Shown here: in pieces, positions 31,419 to 39,052 of the stretch
Layout: every line of letters starts with the position of its first letter
How positions within the stretch are numbered: the stretch's first letter is position 1
DNA from: WJMD01 sp964596015
GTDB taxonomy: Bacteria > Joyebacterota > Joyebacteria > Joyebacterales > Joyebacteraceae
NCBI GenBank assembly: GCA_964596015.1
Contig: CAZQSB010000024.1
Location: 1 to 40,072 of the forward strand
Length of the DNA: 40,072 nucleotides
Direction: 5' to 3'
The notes under the pieces: model-generated
What the model was told of the DNA's origin: nothing
What the model saw: the letters and a program-made list of their open reading frames with translations, nothing else
The model's database searches: none
Made by a program: the position numbers and the translations under genes

Positions 31419-33230
31419 CTATCCGATCGCGAGGAGCCCGCCGCGCTGGTAGATCTCCATCTGGACATCGGAGAACGGCTGACCATGAATCGTTTCGCCG
31501 TTCTTCCGGATCGTCATCTCGCCGGTCTCGAGGTTCGCCTCGATCTCGTCGCCGCTCTCGAGCCCCGCGCCGACCAGGTCCGCGACCATCATCGGCATCC
31601 CGGCGTTGATGGCGTTCCGCTCGTAGATGGCGCCGAACGACTTCGCGACGATGAGCGAGACGCCCAGAGACGCGAAGCAGTCGACCGCCTGCTGGCGGCT
31701 GCTTCCGCAGCCGAAGTTGCCGCCCGTCACCACGATGTCGCCGGGGCTCACCTTCTCCGGGAAGTCCTCCCAGCCCGGCAGGTTTCCGAACGTGTACTGC
31801 CCCATCTCATCGATGTCCGTCACCGTGAGATGGCTGTTGTGGTAGATCATGTCGGTGTCGATGTTGTCGTGGTCGACCACCCACACGCGGCCCCTGACGA
31901 CCGTCGGGCGCTTCGCTGCGCCCCCGCCGGCGACCTCGAGCTTCCTTCCCTTGACGCTCGGGTCCGCCATGAAGACCGACGGCGCCTCGGGTATCGAATC
32001 GGACGTTGTGATCTCGCCCGCCACCGCAGACGCCGCGGCGGTCGCCGGGGACGCGAGGTAGACCTCGCCCTTCCCCTGCTTGCCGGGGTAGTTCCGGTTG
32101 CCTGTCGAGACGGTGACCTCGCCCGGGCCGTTCTGCCCGAGCTGGCCGGCGGCGCATCCGGCGCAGCCCGCGTTCCCGAAGAGGACACCCGCCTTCTTGA
32201 AGATATCGACCAACCCCTCGTTCAGGCAGCGCCGCCAGACGCGGTCGGTCGAGGGCACGATCTTCAGGACGACGCCCGGCGCCACGCGGCGGCCGTCGAG
32301 AAGCTTCGCCGCGTCCACCATGTCCTCGTAGCGCCCGTTCGTGCACGAGCCGATGAACGCGGAGTCGATCTTCCGTCCCGCGACCTCGCTCACCGGGACC
32401 GCGTCGTCCGGGTGACCCGGTCGAGCGATCATGGGGCCCAACCCATCGACGTCGATCTCGAACTCGTTCGCGTACTCCGCGTCCGGGTCGGCAAAGGCGG
32501 GTTCGAAGGACCGCTTCGAGACCTCGCGACAGTACTCGATGACGTCCTCGCTCGGCGCGAAGAACGTGATGATCCCTCCCATCTCGGTGGCCATGGACGC
32601 CATCGTGATGCGGCCGTCGAGCGACAGCGCCTCGGCGGCCGCGCCGGAGTACTCACCGGCAAAGCCGAGCAGTCCGCTGGCGCCCAGCTTCGCTGCACAC
32701 GCGAGGACCATGTCCTTCGGCGTCGCCGCCGCGCTCGGGGTGCCCCTGAGGAGGATACGCACGCTCGGCGGCACCTTGAACCAGACGGAACCGTTGGCCC
32801 AGGCGTACGCGATGTCGGTGTCGCCCATCCCCTGTCCGAACGCCCCGATGGCGCCCAGGATGTTGGCGTGGGAGTCGGTCGAGACGAGCGTTCCGCCCGG
32901 ACCGACGAGGCCCTGGTCGATGGCGATGTGCGTGCCGATGCCGCGATCGACGTCGTAGACGGCGATGCCACGGACGCGGGCGAAGGTCCGGCAGATCTGC
33001 TGATTCGCGGCGTACTTCTGGTCGGACCCGCCCGGATTGCAGTCGAACGTGAAAGCCGTCTTCGACGGGTCATCGACCGCGAGGTCGTGTCTCTCGAGGT
33101 GCTTCACGACGTTCGCGCCGCCGAAGTCCCGGGCCACGCGCGCATCGATGGCGACGTCGACGATGTCCCCCGGCCTCACATTCCGACCCGCGTGCCGCGC
33201 GATGATCTTCTCGATGAGCGTCTGTGCCAC
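31419..33230 (-). CDS. Aconitase-superfamily enzyme, fused LeuC-LeuD type
   Basis: A 603-residue single-chain hydro-lyase. The large-subunit part (about 1-415) has STDSHANILGAIGAFGQGMG near residue 118, SCTNGRYEDM near 294 and a cluster motif NAGCAGCAAGQLG near 352, then STGNRNYPGKQGKG. The swivel part (about 440-603) has DNIDTDMIYHN and GGNFGCGSSRQQAVDCFAS near 515. It lacks the Pro of the usual GCGPC motif (CAGC instead of CGPC), although the cysteines are kept. Classical aconitases are 650 to 900 residues, so this is the shorter fused form. GTG start five bases after GGAGG. It leads the set with CitD-CitE and CitF, so citrate or a methyl/homo analogue is a likely substrate; citramalate-mesaconate chemistry is an alternative. 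Confidence 0.87.
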   Translation of the reverse strand: MAQTLIEKIIARHAGRNVRPGDIVDVAIDARVARDFGGANVVKHLERHDLAVDDPSKTAFTFDCNPGGSDQKYAANQQICRTFARVRGIAVYDVDRGIGTHIAIDQGLVGPGGTLVSTDSHANILGAIGAFGQGMGDTDIAYAWANGSVWFKVPPSVRILLRGTPSAAATPKDMVLACAAKLGASGLLGFAGEYSGAAAEALSLDGRITMASMATEMGGIITFFAPSEDVIEYCREVSKRSFEPAFADPDAEYANEFEIDVDGLGPMIARPGHPDDAVPVSEVAGRKIDSAFIGSCTNGRYEDMVDAAKLLDGRRVAPGVVLKIVPSTDRVWRRCLNEGLVDIFKKAGVLFGNAGCAGCAAGQLGQNGPGEVTVSTGNRNYPGKQGKGEVYLASPATAAASAVAGEITTSDSIPEAPSVFMADPSVKGRKLEVAGGGAAKRPTVVRGRVWVVDHDNIDTDMIYHNSHLTVTDIDEMGQYTFGNLPGWEDFPEKVSPGDIVVTGGNFGCGSSRQQAVDCFASLGVSLIVAKSFGAIYERNAINAGMPMMVADLVGAGLESGDEIEANLETGEMTIRKNGETIHGQPFSDVQMEIYQRGGLLAIG

Positions 33231-33385
33231 GTGCGCCTCCGCTGGTGTTCCGTGCGTGTCCAGGAATCCCGAGCCCGGCCCGGACGATTCGCTCGCCCGT
33301 TGTCGCCGGGCAGACAGAAGCCGCCCGGCCGCGCTTCCCCGGGTGAGGGGAACGCAGCCAGACGGCCTTACGGAACCGAACGCAT

Positions 33386-33403
33386 CAAGCGGCCCTCCGC
33401 TTG
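33386..33403 (-). terminator. Short hairpin after the exported-protein gene
   Basis: A perfect 7-bp stem (CAAGCGG and CCGCTTG) with a CCCT loop, 18 bases beyond the stop of the leftward exported-protein gene. The following bases on the minus strand are only moderately T-rich. The 190-base gap to the aconitase gene shows no clear promoter. Confidence 0.4.
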
Positions 33404-33420
33404 CTGTGGACCGGTCCCGG

Positions 33421-34185
33421 CTACTTGATGATCATGACCCGACCATCGGTCGAGCCGAGGCCGGGCGCTTCGACATGCCAGAGGTACACGCCCGGGGCGA
33501 CCTCGTCACCGTCCTTCGTTCTGAGGTCCCAGAACTCCTGGTCGCTGTCGGGATCGTCGTGCTCGAGCGTCAGCACATGGTCGAGAGCCACTGTGTAGAT
33601 CATGATGGTCGCTCTGCTCGGAAGCCCGACGAACGTAACGCGGCGCTGGTCACCGTACTCCCAGTCCGCCGACGAACGATAGGGGTTCGGAATGCACTCG
33701 ATGAAGTCGAGGTCGCTCTTCACGCCCACCCGCGGGTAGATGACGCCCGTGCTGTTCGCCTCGCGGCATTCTGTGTTGATCGAATCCGGATCGCTCTTCG
33801 TGAACGCCGTCACGGAGAGCTCGTAAGGGAATGCGTTCTGGAAGATGTCCGAGCTGTCGGCCCGAACGGGCTGCTCGAAATAGGGGTCGAACGGCCAGTA
33901 GCCTGTTGCCTCCGGATTCTCTTCGCCGAACTCGTACTCGCGCAGGAGCGAGAAGCTCTCGGACTCCCAGACCTCACGGAACCAGACGCGGTAGCCGCCG
34001 AAGTCGTCGATCTCCGCCTCGCTCTCGTCCATGGTCCAGCCCATGGCGACCGACCGGTCGCCCACCCGGACGAAGACCACGCGGGGGCAGAGAGCTCCGG
34101 CGGTGACGGTCCAGGCCGCGACCAGAGTGAGCACCAGGGCGACGAGCAGAGCACGGCGCCGGCCGTCTCCTCGTGTCAGCGTCAT
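33421..34185 (-). CDS. Exported protein with C-terminal Ig-like sorting-type domain
   Basis: A 254-residue protein with signal peptide (RRRALLVALVLTLVAAWTVT). A fibronectin-like segment (VRVGDRSVAMGWTMDESEAE, YRVWFREVW) is followed by a C-terminal beta-sandwich with the hallmark CIPNPYRSSADWEYG, then VTFVGLPSRATIMIYTVALD, FWDLRTKDGDEVAPGVYLWH and a final lysine. This resembles the FlgD-like/secretion C-terminal domain seen in other exported proteins here. No enzymatic motif. I chose ATG 34185, eight bases after GGAGG; the frame is open for 32 further codons upstream but without a good site. Function unknown, probably a surface or periplasmic protein. Confidence 0.78.
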   Translation of the reverse strand: MTLTRGDGRRRALLVALVLTLVAAWTVTAGALCPRVVFVRVGDRSVAMGWTMDESEAEIDDFGGYRVWFREVWESESFSLLREYEFGEENPEATGYWPFDPYFEQPVRADSSDIFQNAFPYELSVTAFTKSDPDSINTECREANSTGVIYPRVGVKSDLDFIECIPNPYRSSADWEYGDQRRVTFVGLPSRATIMIYTVALDHVLTLEHDDPDSDQEFWDLRTKDGDEVAPGVYLWHVEAPGLGSTDGRVMIIK

Positions 34186-34252
34186 TCCAATGTCCTCCGT
34201 TTGCCCGAGGGGGTATCCGGTGGGCGAATCCGATGTTCCGATACAAGGCAAC

Positions 34253-34281
34253 AAGGTATCACCCAACAAGGGCCCGGTCAA
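34253..34281 (-). promoter_or_regulatory. Possible promoter of the leftward exported-protein gene
   Basis: On the minus strand TTGACC (34276-34281), 17 bases, TACCTT (34253-34258). The -10 is weak (three of six). It lies in the 325-base divergent stretch 34186-34510, which also holds the rightward promoter. Confidence 0.42.
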
Positions 34282-34426
34282 GCGGTTTCGCCCGGTGGAG
34301 CGGGGTCTTGAGCGCTTTCACCCGGCTCACTCGAATGCCTCAGAAGGCGGGTGGACGGCCGACCGCACCCCGTCCGACCGGCCGTCCGCGATCGGCGCGA
34401 ACCCCGAACTGCGTGACGAACCGACC

Positions 34427-34455
34427 TTGAGGAGATGCGGAGATTGTGGGATAAT
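34427..34455 (+). promoter_or_regulatory. Promoter of the alpha/beta-hydrolase gene
   Basis: TTGAGG (34427-34432, four of six), 17 bases, GATAAT (34450-34455, five of six). The start would be near 34462, about 50 bases before the ATG. Confidence 0.6.
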
Positions 34456-34510
34456 GGCCTAAAAGAACCAATCCAGCCACGCGATGGTGATTCGGGAAGG
34501 GAGTGCAGCG

Positions 34511-35752
34511 ATGAGAACCTGGACCCCGCGCGATGCGAGGGCCCGCGCGGCCGCGCTGCTGGCGCTGATGTCCATCCTGGTGCTGATGGCGGCGGCGCAG
34601 GCGATCGCGTTCGAGCTGGGTCACACGTCGATGACGTACTACGACCCCTCGCGGTCGAACCGATCGATCCCGACCGAGGTCTACTACCCGGCCGACTCCC
34701 CGGGCGACGACGTCCTGATCGCGGAGGCTCCGCCGGAGGGGTTCCCCGTCATCGCGGTCGGTCACGGGTATCTCATCACCTGGTCCGATTATGAGTATCT
34801 CTGGCAGCACCTGGTACCGCGCGGCTACATCGTCGCGGTCCCCAGGACAGAGACGGGTCTCCTTCCGGACCACGAGGACCTGGGGCTCGACCTGGCGTTC
34901 CTGCCGGGCGCGATCCTCGGTGACAGCGCCGACCCGGCCTCTCCTCTGTACGGGGGCGTCGGCGCGGCCTGCGCCGTCTCGGGGCACTCGATGGGCGGCG
35001 GCGCGTCGTTCCTCGGCGCCGCCTCTTCGTCCACGGTCAGAGCCGTCTTCAATCTGGCCGCCGCCGAGACGAACCCGTCCGCCATCTCTGCCGCCGCCTC
35101 GATCACCGTCCCGGCGCTTGTCTTCTCCGGATCGGTCGACTGTGTGACACCGCCGCCCGACCATCAGATCCCCATGTACGACGCGCTCGCTTCCGTCGTG
35201 AAGACCCGTATCACAGTCGACGGAGGGAGTCACTGCCAGTTCGCCGAGCAGAACGGGACCTGCGAGTTCGGCGAGATCGGCTGTTCCAGCCCGACCATCA
35301 CGCGCGCCCAGCAGCACGACCTCGTTCTGTCGCTCCTGGATCCGTGGCTCGATCACGTTCTCAAGGACGACGTCGGCGCATGGTTCGACTTCCAGGCGCT
35401 TCTCGGCGGAACCGCGGGGGTCTCCCATGAGCAGGAGGGGACCTCCACCGATGTCGCGGCAGCGCCGGCCGCCACGACCCTGCGCCTCGAGTCTCCGCGA
35501 CCGAATCCCTTCCGTGGAGCGACCGAGGTCGCCTTCGTTCTGGGTGAGCCCGCTCCCGTCGAGGTCCGCGTCTACAGCGTGAGCGGCCGTGAGGTGCGCG
35601 CGCTGCTGAACGAGCCACTCCCCGCCGGGCGGCATCGCGTCAGCTGGGATGCGAGGGACGACGACGGACACAGCGTCGCCTCGGGAGCCTACTTCGTCCG
35701 CGTTGCCGCGGGCCGCGCGGCAGAGGCCCGGTCGCTCATCCTCATTCGCTGA
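34511..35752 (+). CDS. Exported alpha/beta hydrolase with FlgD-like C-terminal domain
   Basis: A 413-residue protein. Signal peptide (ALLALMSILVLMAAAQAIAF), then an alpha/beta-hydrolase fold of the chlorophyllase/dienelactone/PET-hydrolase-like group: GFPVIAVGHGYLITWSDYEY for the oxyanion region near residue 80, nucleophile in SGHSMGGGASFLG near 160, acid in FSGSVDCVTPP near 209, base in DGGSHCQFAEQNG near 240. A cysteine-rich loop follows (GTCEFGEIGCSS). Residues 325-413 form a FlgD-like domain (RPNPFRGATEVAF, VYSVSGREVRALL, DGHSVASGAYFVRV). ATG 34511 is preferred over the one nine codons earlier because GGGAG precedes it. Likely an extracellular esterase or lipase; substrate unknown. Confidence 0.88.
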   Translation: MRTWTPRDARARAAALLALMSILVLMAAAQAIAFELGHTSMTYYDPSRSNRSIPTEVYYPADSPGDDVLIAEAPPEGFPVIAVGHGYLITWSDYEYLWQHLVPRGYIVAVPRTETGLLPDHEDLGLDLAFLPGAILGDSADPASPLYGGVGAACAVSGHSMGGGASFLGAASSSTVRAVFNLAAAETNPSAISAAASITVPALVFSGSVDCVTPPPDHQIPMYDALASVVKTRITVDGGSHCQFAEQNGTCEFGEIGCSSPTITRAQQHDLVLSLLDPWLDHVLKDDVGAWFDFQALLGGTAGVSHEQEGTSTDVAAAPAATTLRLESPRPNPFRGATEVAFVLGEPAPVEVRVYSVSGREVRALLNEPLPAGRHRVSWDARDDDGHSVASGAYFVRVAAGRAAEARSLILIR

Positions 35753-35787
35753 GAAGCCCTCCCGAGGAGCAGGCCCACGACGCGCAA

Positions 35788-35821
35788 AACGGCCCCGGTC
35801 TCTCATGAGACCGGGGCCGTT
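35788..35821. terminator. Perfect bidirectional hairpin terminator
   Basis: A perfect 15-bp stem (AACGGCCCCGGTCTC and its complement) with a TCAT loop between convergent genes, 36 bases after the hydrolase stop. On the minus strand it is followed by GTTTTGCG; on the plus strand it ends GTTCACTC. It serves the leftward cytochrome gene as well, ending 26 bases beyond that stop. Confidence 0.8.
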
Positions 35822-35846
35822 CACTCAGCTCCTGGTGCGGCACGGA

Positions 35847-36395
35847 TCAGTCGTTCGTGAAGAAGTAGTCGCCTCCGGCCGCCTTGGCGTGGCACGCGAT
35901 GCAGCCCGAGTCCATGCCCTTCGCGACCCGGCCCGCCAGGGCCATGTCGTTCTCGTTCATCGAGACCGTGCCGTCGGCGTCGTACCTGACCCAGAACCAG
36001 TTCATGTTGTCCGGGTCGTAGCCGGCCTCGCGGTGGACCATGACGGTGACCGCCGCCAGATAGTCGGCCGGGGACTCGGACACGGTCTCCATGGTCGCGC
36101 CATCGCCGCCGAAATTGTCCTTGACGATGACGTGATACGGCGTGTCGTTCACGTGGACGATGTTGTAGTACATCCTGAGGAACGCACCGTGCGGGGACTG
36201 GCCGGGATAGACGTCCGAAGCCATCTGCCAGTCGTGATAGCCCTCCATGCCGTTCCAGAGCGACGTCGCGAACTCCACGTCCTCCGGTCCGCCGAACTCC
36301 ATGTCCTGTCCCGTTCCGCATGCGGGAAATGCCACCAGCGCCGCGACGGCGGCGAACATCGCCAGCAGAGCCAACATTCCGCTTCGTGCTCTCAT
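35847..36395 (-). CDS. Cytochrome P460-like exported c-type heme protein
   Basis: A 182-residue protein with signal peptide (MLALLAMFAAVAALVAFPAC). The mature domain follows the cytochrome P460/c'-beta family: PHGAFLRMYYNIVHV near residue 68, YHVIVKDNFGG near 88, VMVHREAGYDPDNMNWFWV near 125 and one heme-binding CIACH at 165-169 near the C-terminus, ending DYFFTND. P460-type proteins oxidise hydroxylamine or bind NO; the heme-crosslinking lysine could be that in VIVKDN but this needs alignment. ATG with GGGAGG. It is a single gene. The cysteine after the signal might carry a lipid, but FPAC is a poor lipobox. Confidence 0.8.
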   Translation of the reverse strand: MRARSGMLALLAMFAAVAALVAFPACGTGQDMEFGGPEDVEFATSLWNGMEGYHDWQMASDVYPGQSPHGAFLRMYYNIVHVNDTPYHVIVKDNFGGDGATMETVSESPADYLAAVTVMVHREAGYDPDNMNWFWVRYDADGTVSMNENDMALAGRVAKGMDSGCIACHAKAAGGDYFFTND

Positions 36396-36469
36396 GTGCC
36401 TCCCTTCCCCTCGCGGGACGTTCTCCGGGTCCCGCCCGGCGTCCCGCTTCCGGTCTACTCTTGCTACAA

Positions 36470-36499
36470 TGATTAGCGGACGAAGAAGCGGTCTGTCAA
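36470..36499 (-). promoter_or_regulatory. Possible promoter of the P460-like gene
   Basis: On the minus strand a perfect TTGACA (36494-36499); the best -10 is TAATCA (36470-36475) after 18 bases, a weak match. It would give a leader of about 70 bases. The rest of 36396-36694 shows no clear promoter for the rightward kinase. Confidence 0.4.
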
Positions 36500-36694
36500 G
36501 GGGATTCCCGTGTCGCGTTCACCATGCCTCATTGAGCGGCCGCCGGCGCGCTACTCGCGTTCCGGATGCATTTTTGGCGTTCTGAGACGCTCTTTCCGGC
36601 ACGCCTCATGCATTTCCCTCTCCGGGCAGTTCTCTCCCTGTACGACAGGGAGGGCCCCCGCACATGTACCCTGGAAGGAAGACGGAGCGAGCGG

Positions 36695-38821
36695 ATGCCT
36701 TCGGAACGTGACACGGCCGGGTCCCGGCTGCCGCGACACGGCGAAGAGCGCGCGGCGGGCGGGCCCGGTGAGCCGCAGGCCCGTCTTGGGGATCTCCTCA
36801 GCGACCCCGAGGCGTACCACTTCCTCTTCAGGAAGAGCCCTGCGGTCAGCCTCCTCCTGAGTGAGGAGGGCGTCATTCTCGACGCGAGCGAGTCGGCCGC
36901 GAACGCGCTCTGCAGGGAACTCGATGAGGTCATCGGCGAGAGCGCGCTCGCATTCGTCGTTCAGGAGGACCGCGTGAGGGCCGGCGCCGAGCTGGCCCGT
37001 TCGATCGCCGACGACGTGCCCCGCCGGGTCGAGCTCAGGGTCGCCGCCTCCGGCGGCGCCACGAGGACGCTCTCCTTCAGTCCCGGCCACGTGCTTTTCG
37101 CTCTCGCCGATGGAAGGCGCGCCGTTCTCATCACCGGCGCCGACATCACGGACCGAATGGAGGCGGAGCTGGCGCTCCGGGACAGCGAGGAGCGCTATCG
37201 CTCTCTCTTCGAGGGCTCACTCGACGTCATCTACATCACCTCACGGGACGGTGAGCTCATCGACATCACACCGTCTGCGGAGGCGCTCTTCGGCTACAGC
37301 AGGGAGGAGCTTCTCCGTCACGACGTCCACTCGCTCTACGCCGACCCGCGGGACAGGCGTGGCTTCCAGGAGCAGGTCGAGAGGGACGGCGCCGTCCGCA
37401 ACTTCGAGGTCACACTGGTGCACCGAAGCGGCGCCAAGCGCGTCTGCCTCCTGACCTCGACGCTCAGGCGCGATGCCGATGGAGTCCCCCTCGGGTATCA
37501 GGGGATCATCAGGGACATCACCGAGAAGAAGCGGGCAGACGAGGCGCGCGAGCGGGAGCGCGCCGCCTTCCGGGCCATAGCAGGCGCCGCGGTCCACTCC
37601 GACGACGTCGAGGGGCTCACGAGGAAGATCCTCGAGGAGCTCGTCGACATCCTCGGATTCGACTGCGGAACGCTGCACATTCGCTCCGCCGCCACACGCG
37701 AGCTCATCCCGGCGGCCGTCGCGGGACCGGATGCCGAGGAGGATGAGGCGCGCGCGATGAGCGACGTGGCCTCGGTCTCAGAAACGGCGAAGCCCCTGTA
37801 CGAAGAAGCAGAGCCGTCCGGATCAACGGGTCCCGGGGGTCTTCGGATCGTCGCTCTCCCGGTGCTCGGCGACGGCGGCGCGCTCCTGGCGGTCGCCCGG
37901 TTCGCGTCGGACGTCCCGACCAGCTTCACGCGAGAGGATGCGCCGTTCTTCGAGACGGTGAGCGGGATGCTGGCCGCCGTCCTTGAGCGGCAGCTCGCTC
38001 GAGAGGAGCGTGAGAGTCTCGGGCAGCAGCTCCTTCACGCTCAGAAGATGGAGGCCGTGGGGACCCTGGCGTCCGGCGTCGCCCACGACTTCAACAATAT
38101 GTTGACGGCCATCCGCGGCTTCGCGGACCTCGCCATGATGGGCACCGAACCGGACAACAAGGTACGCTCGGACCTCGAGAGCATCCAGGGGGCGGCCGAC
38201 CGCGGCGCCGCTCTCGTGAAGCAGCTGCTCCTGTTCAGCAGGAAGGACCCGGTCCAGCTCCAGCCGCTCAACCTCAGCAGGTCGACCAGGGCGATCACGA
38301 GCATGCTGGGCCCGCTCATCGGCGAGGACATAGCGATCCGGACCGAGCTTGCCGAGGAACCGCCGAGCGTGCGGGCCGACGAGGGGAGCATCCAGCAGAT
38401 ACTCGTCAACCTCGCCGTCAACGCGCGCGACGCGATGCCCGAGGGAGGGACGCTGACCCTTGGGACCGAAGTGGTCGTGATCGACGACCGCGCGGCCTCG
38501 GCGCATCCCGACGCGCGCCCCGGCTCGTACGTCGTGCTGTCGGTTGCAGACGACGGTCTGGGCATGGACGCCGAAACGGTCGAGCGCATCTTCGAGCCGT
38601 TCTTCAGCACGAAGGGTCGCGGGAGCGGAACGGGGCTCGGCCTCTCCGTCGTCTACGGCATCGTCGAGCAGCACGGCGGATGGATCGACGTCAAGAGCGA
38701 CCCCGGCAGTGGCACCGAGTTCCGCATCCACCTTCCGGTCGCGCAGGAACAGCGCGCCGCCACTCCGAACGTCGCGCCTCAGATCGACGACGACATGCCG
38801 GACCTCCCTCTCGCACACTAG
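36695..38821 (+). CDS. PAS-PAS-GAF sensor histidine kinase (soluble)
   Basis: A 708-residue cytoplasmic kinase without membrane segments. PAS 1 near residues 45-155 (FRKSPAVSLLLSEEGVILDA), PAS 2 near 165-285 (YRSLFEGSLDVIYITSRDGE) ending in GYQGIIRDITEKKRADE, and GAF near 295-430 (ILEELVDILGFDCGTLHIRS). The phosphoacceptor is H464 in SGVAHDFNNMLTAIRGFA; HATPase motifs are NLAVNARDAMPEGG, DDGLGMD, FEPFFSTKGRGSGTGLGLS. The HDFNN box is typical of kinases often fused to a receiver; none is attached or encoded next door, so the partner is elsewhere. The ATG at 36695 follows GGAG by seven bases; the upstream extension of the frame is unlike PAS kinases. Signals are probably internal (redox, gas or ligand). 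Confidence 0.88.
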   Translation: MPSERDTAGSRLPRHGEERAAGGPGEPQARLGDLLSDPEAYHFLFRKSPAVSLLLSEEGVILDASESAANALCRELDEVIGESALAFVVQEDRVRAGAELARSIADDVPRRVELRVAASGGATRTLSFSPGHVLFALADGRRAVLITGADITDRMEAELALRDSEERYRSLFEGSLDVIYITSRDGELIDITPSAEALFGYSREELLRHDVHSLYADPRDRRGFQEQVERDGAVRNFEVTLVHRSGAKRVCLLTSTLRRDADGVPLGYQGIIRDITEKKRADEARERERAAFRAIAGAAVHSDDVEGLTRKILEELVDILGFDCGTLHIRSAATRELIPAAVAGPDAEEDEARAMSDVASVSETAKPLYEEAEPSGSTGPGGLRIVALPVLGDGGALLAVARFASDVPTSFTREDAPFFETVSGMLAAVLERQLAREERESLGQQLLHAQKMEAVGTLASGVAHDFNNMLTAIRGFADLAMMGTEPDNKVRSDLESIQGAADRGAALVKQLLLFSRKDPVQLQPLNLSRSTRAITSMLGPLIGEDIAIRTELAEEPPSVRADEGSIQQILVNLAVNARDAMPEGGTLTLGTEVVVIDDRAASAHPDARPGSYVVLSVADDGLGMDAETVERIFEPFFSTKGRGSGTGLGLSVVYGIVEQHGGWIDVKSDPGSGTEFRIHLPVAQEQRAATPNVAPQIDDDMPDLPLAH

Positions 38822-38988
38822 CATACCGCGCCAGAACACACACAATGCGACAACGTCTCCCAGGCGGAGCGTCGCGCGCCATGGCGAGTCGTCGGAGCGG
38901 TCGGCCCACATCACTGCGCGTCCGCGTCACTTCCACGATGCGTCGGGTTTCCGGAGACTCACAAGACTCGAAGGAGAGCAGAAAAGGA

Positions 38989-39018
38989 GAGAGCCCGTCG
39001 CCGAAGCGACGGGCTCTC
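38989..39018 (-). terminator. Intrinsic terminator of the leftward exported-protein gene
   Basis: A perfect 13-bp stem with a TTCG tetraloop on the minus strand, followed there by TCTCCTTTTCTG. It lies 34 bases beyond the stop at 39053. The stretch 38822-39052 holds nothing else recognisable. Confidence 0.75.
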
Positions 39019-39052
39019 GAAGGGGAGAGGTGTAGTGCCGAATCGTCAAACA

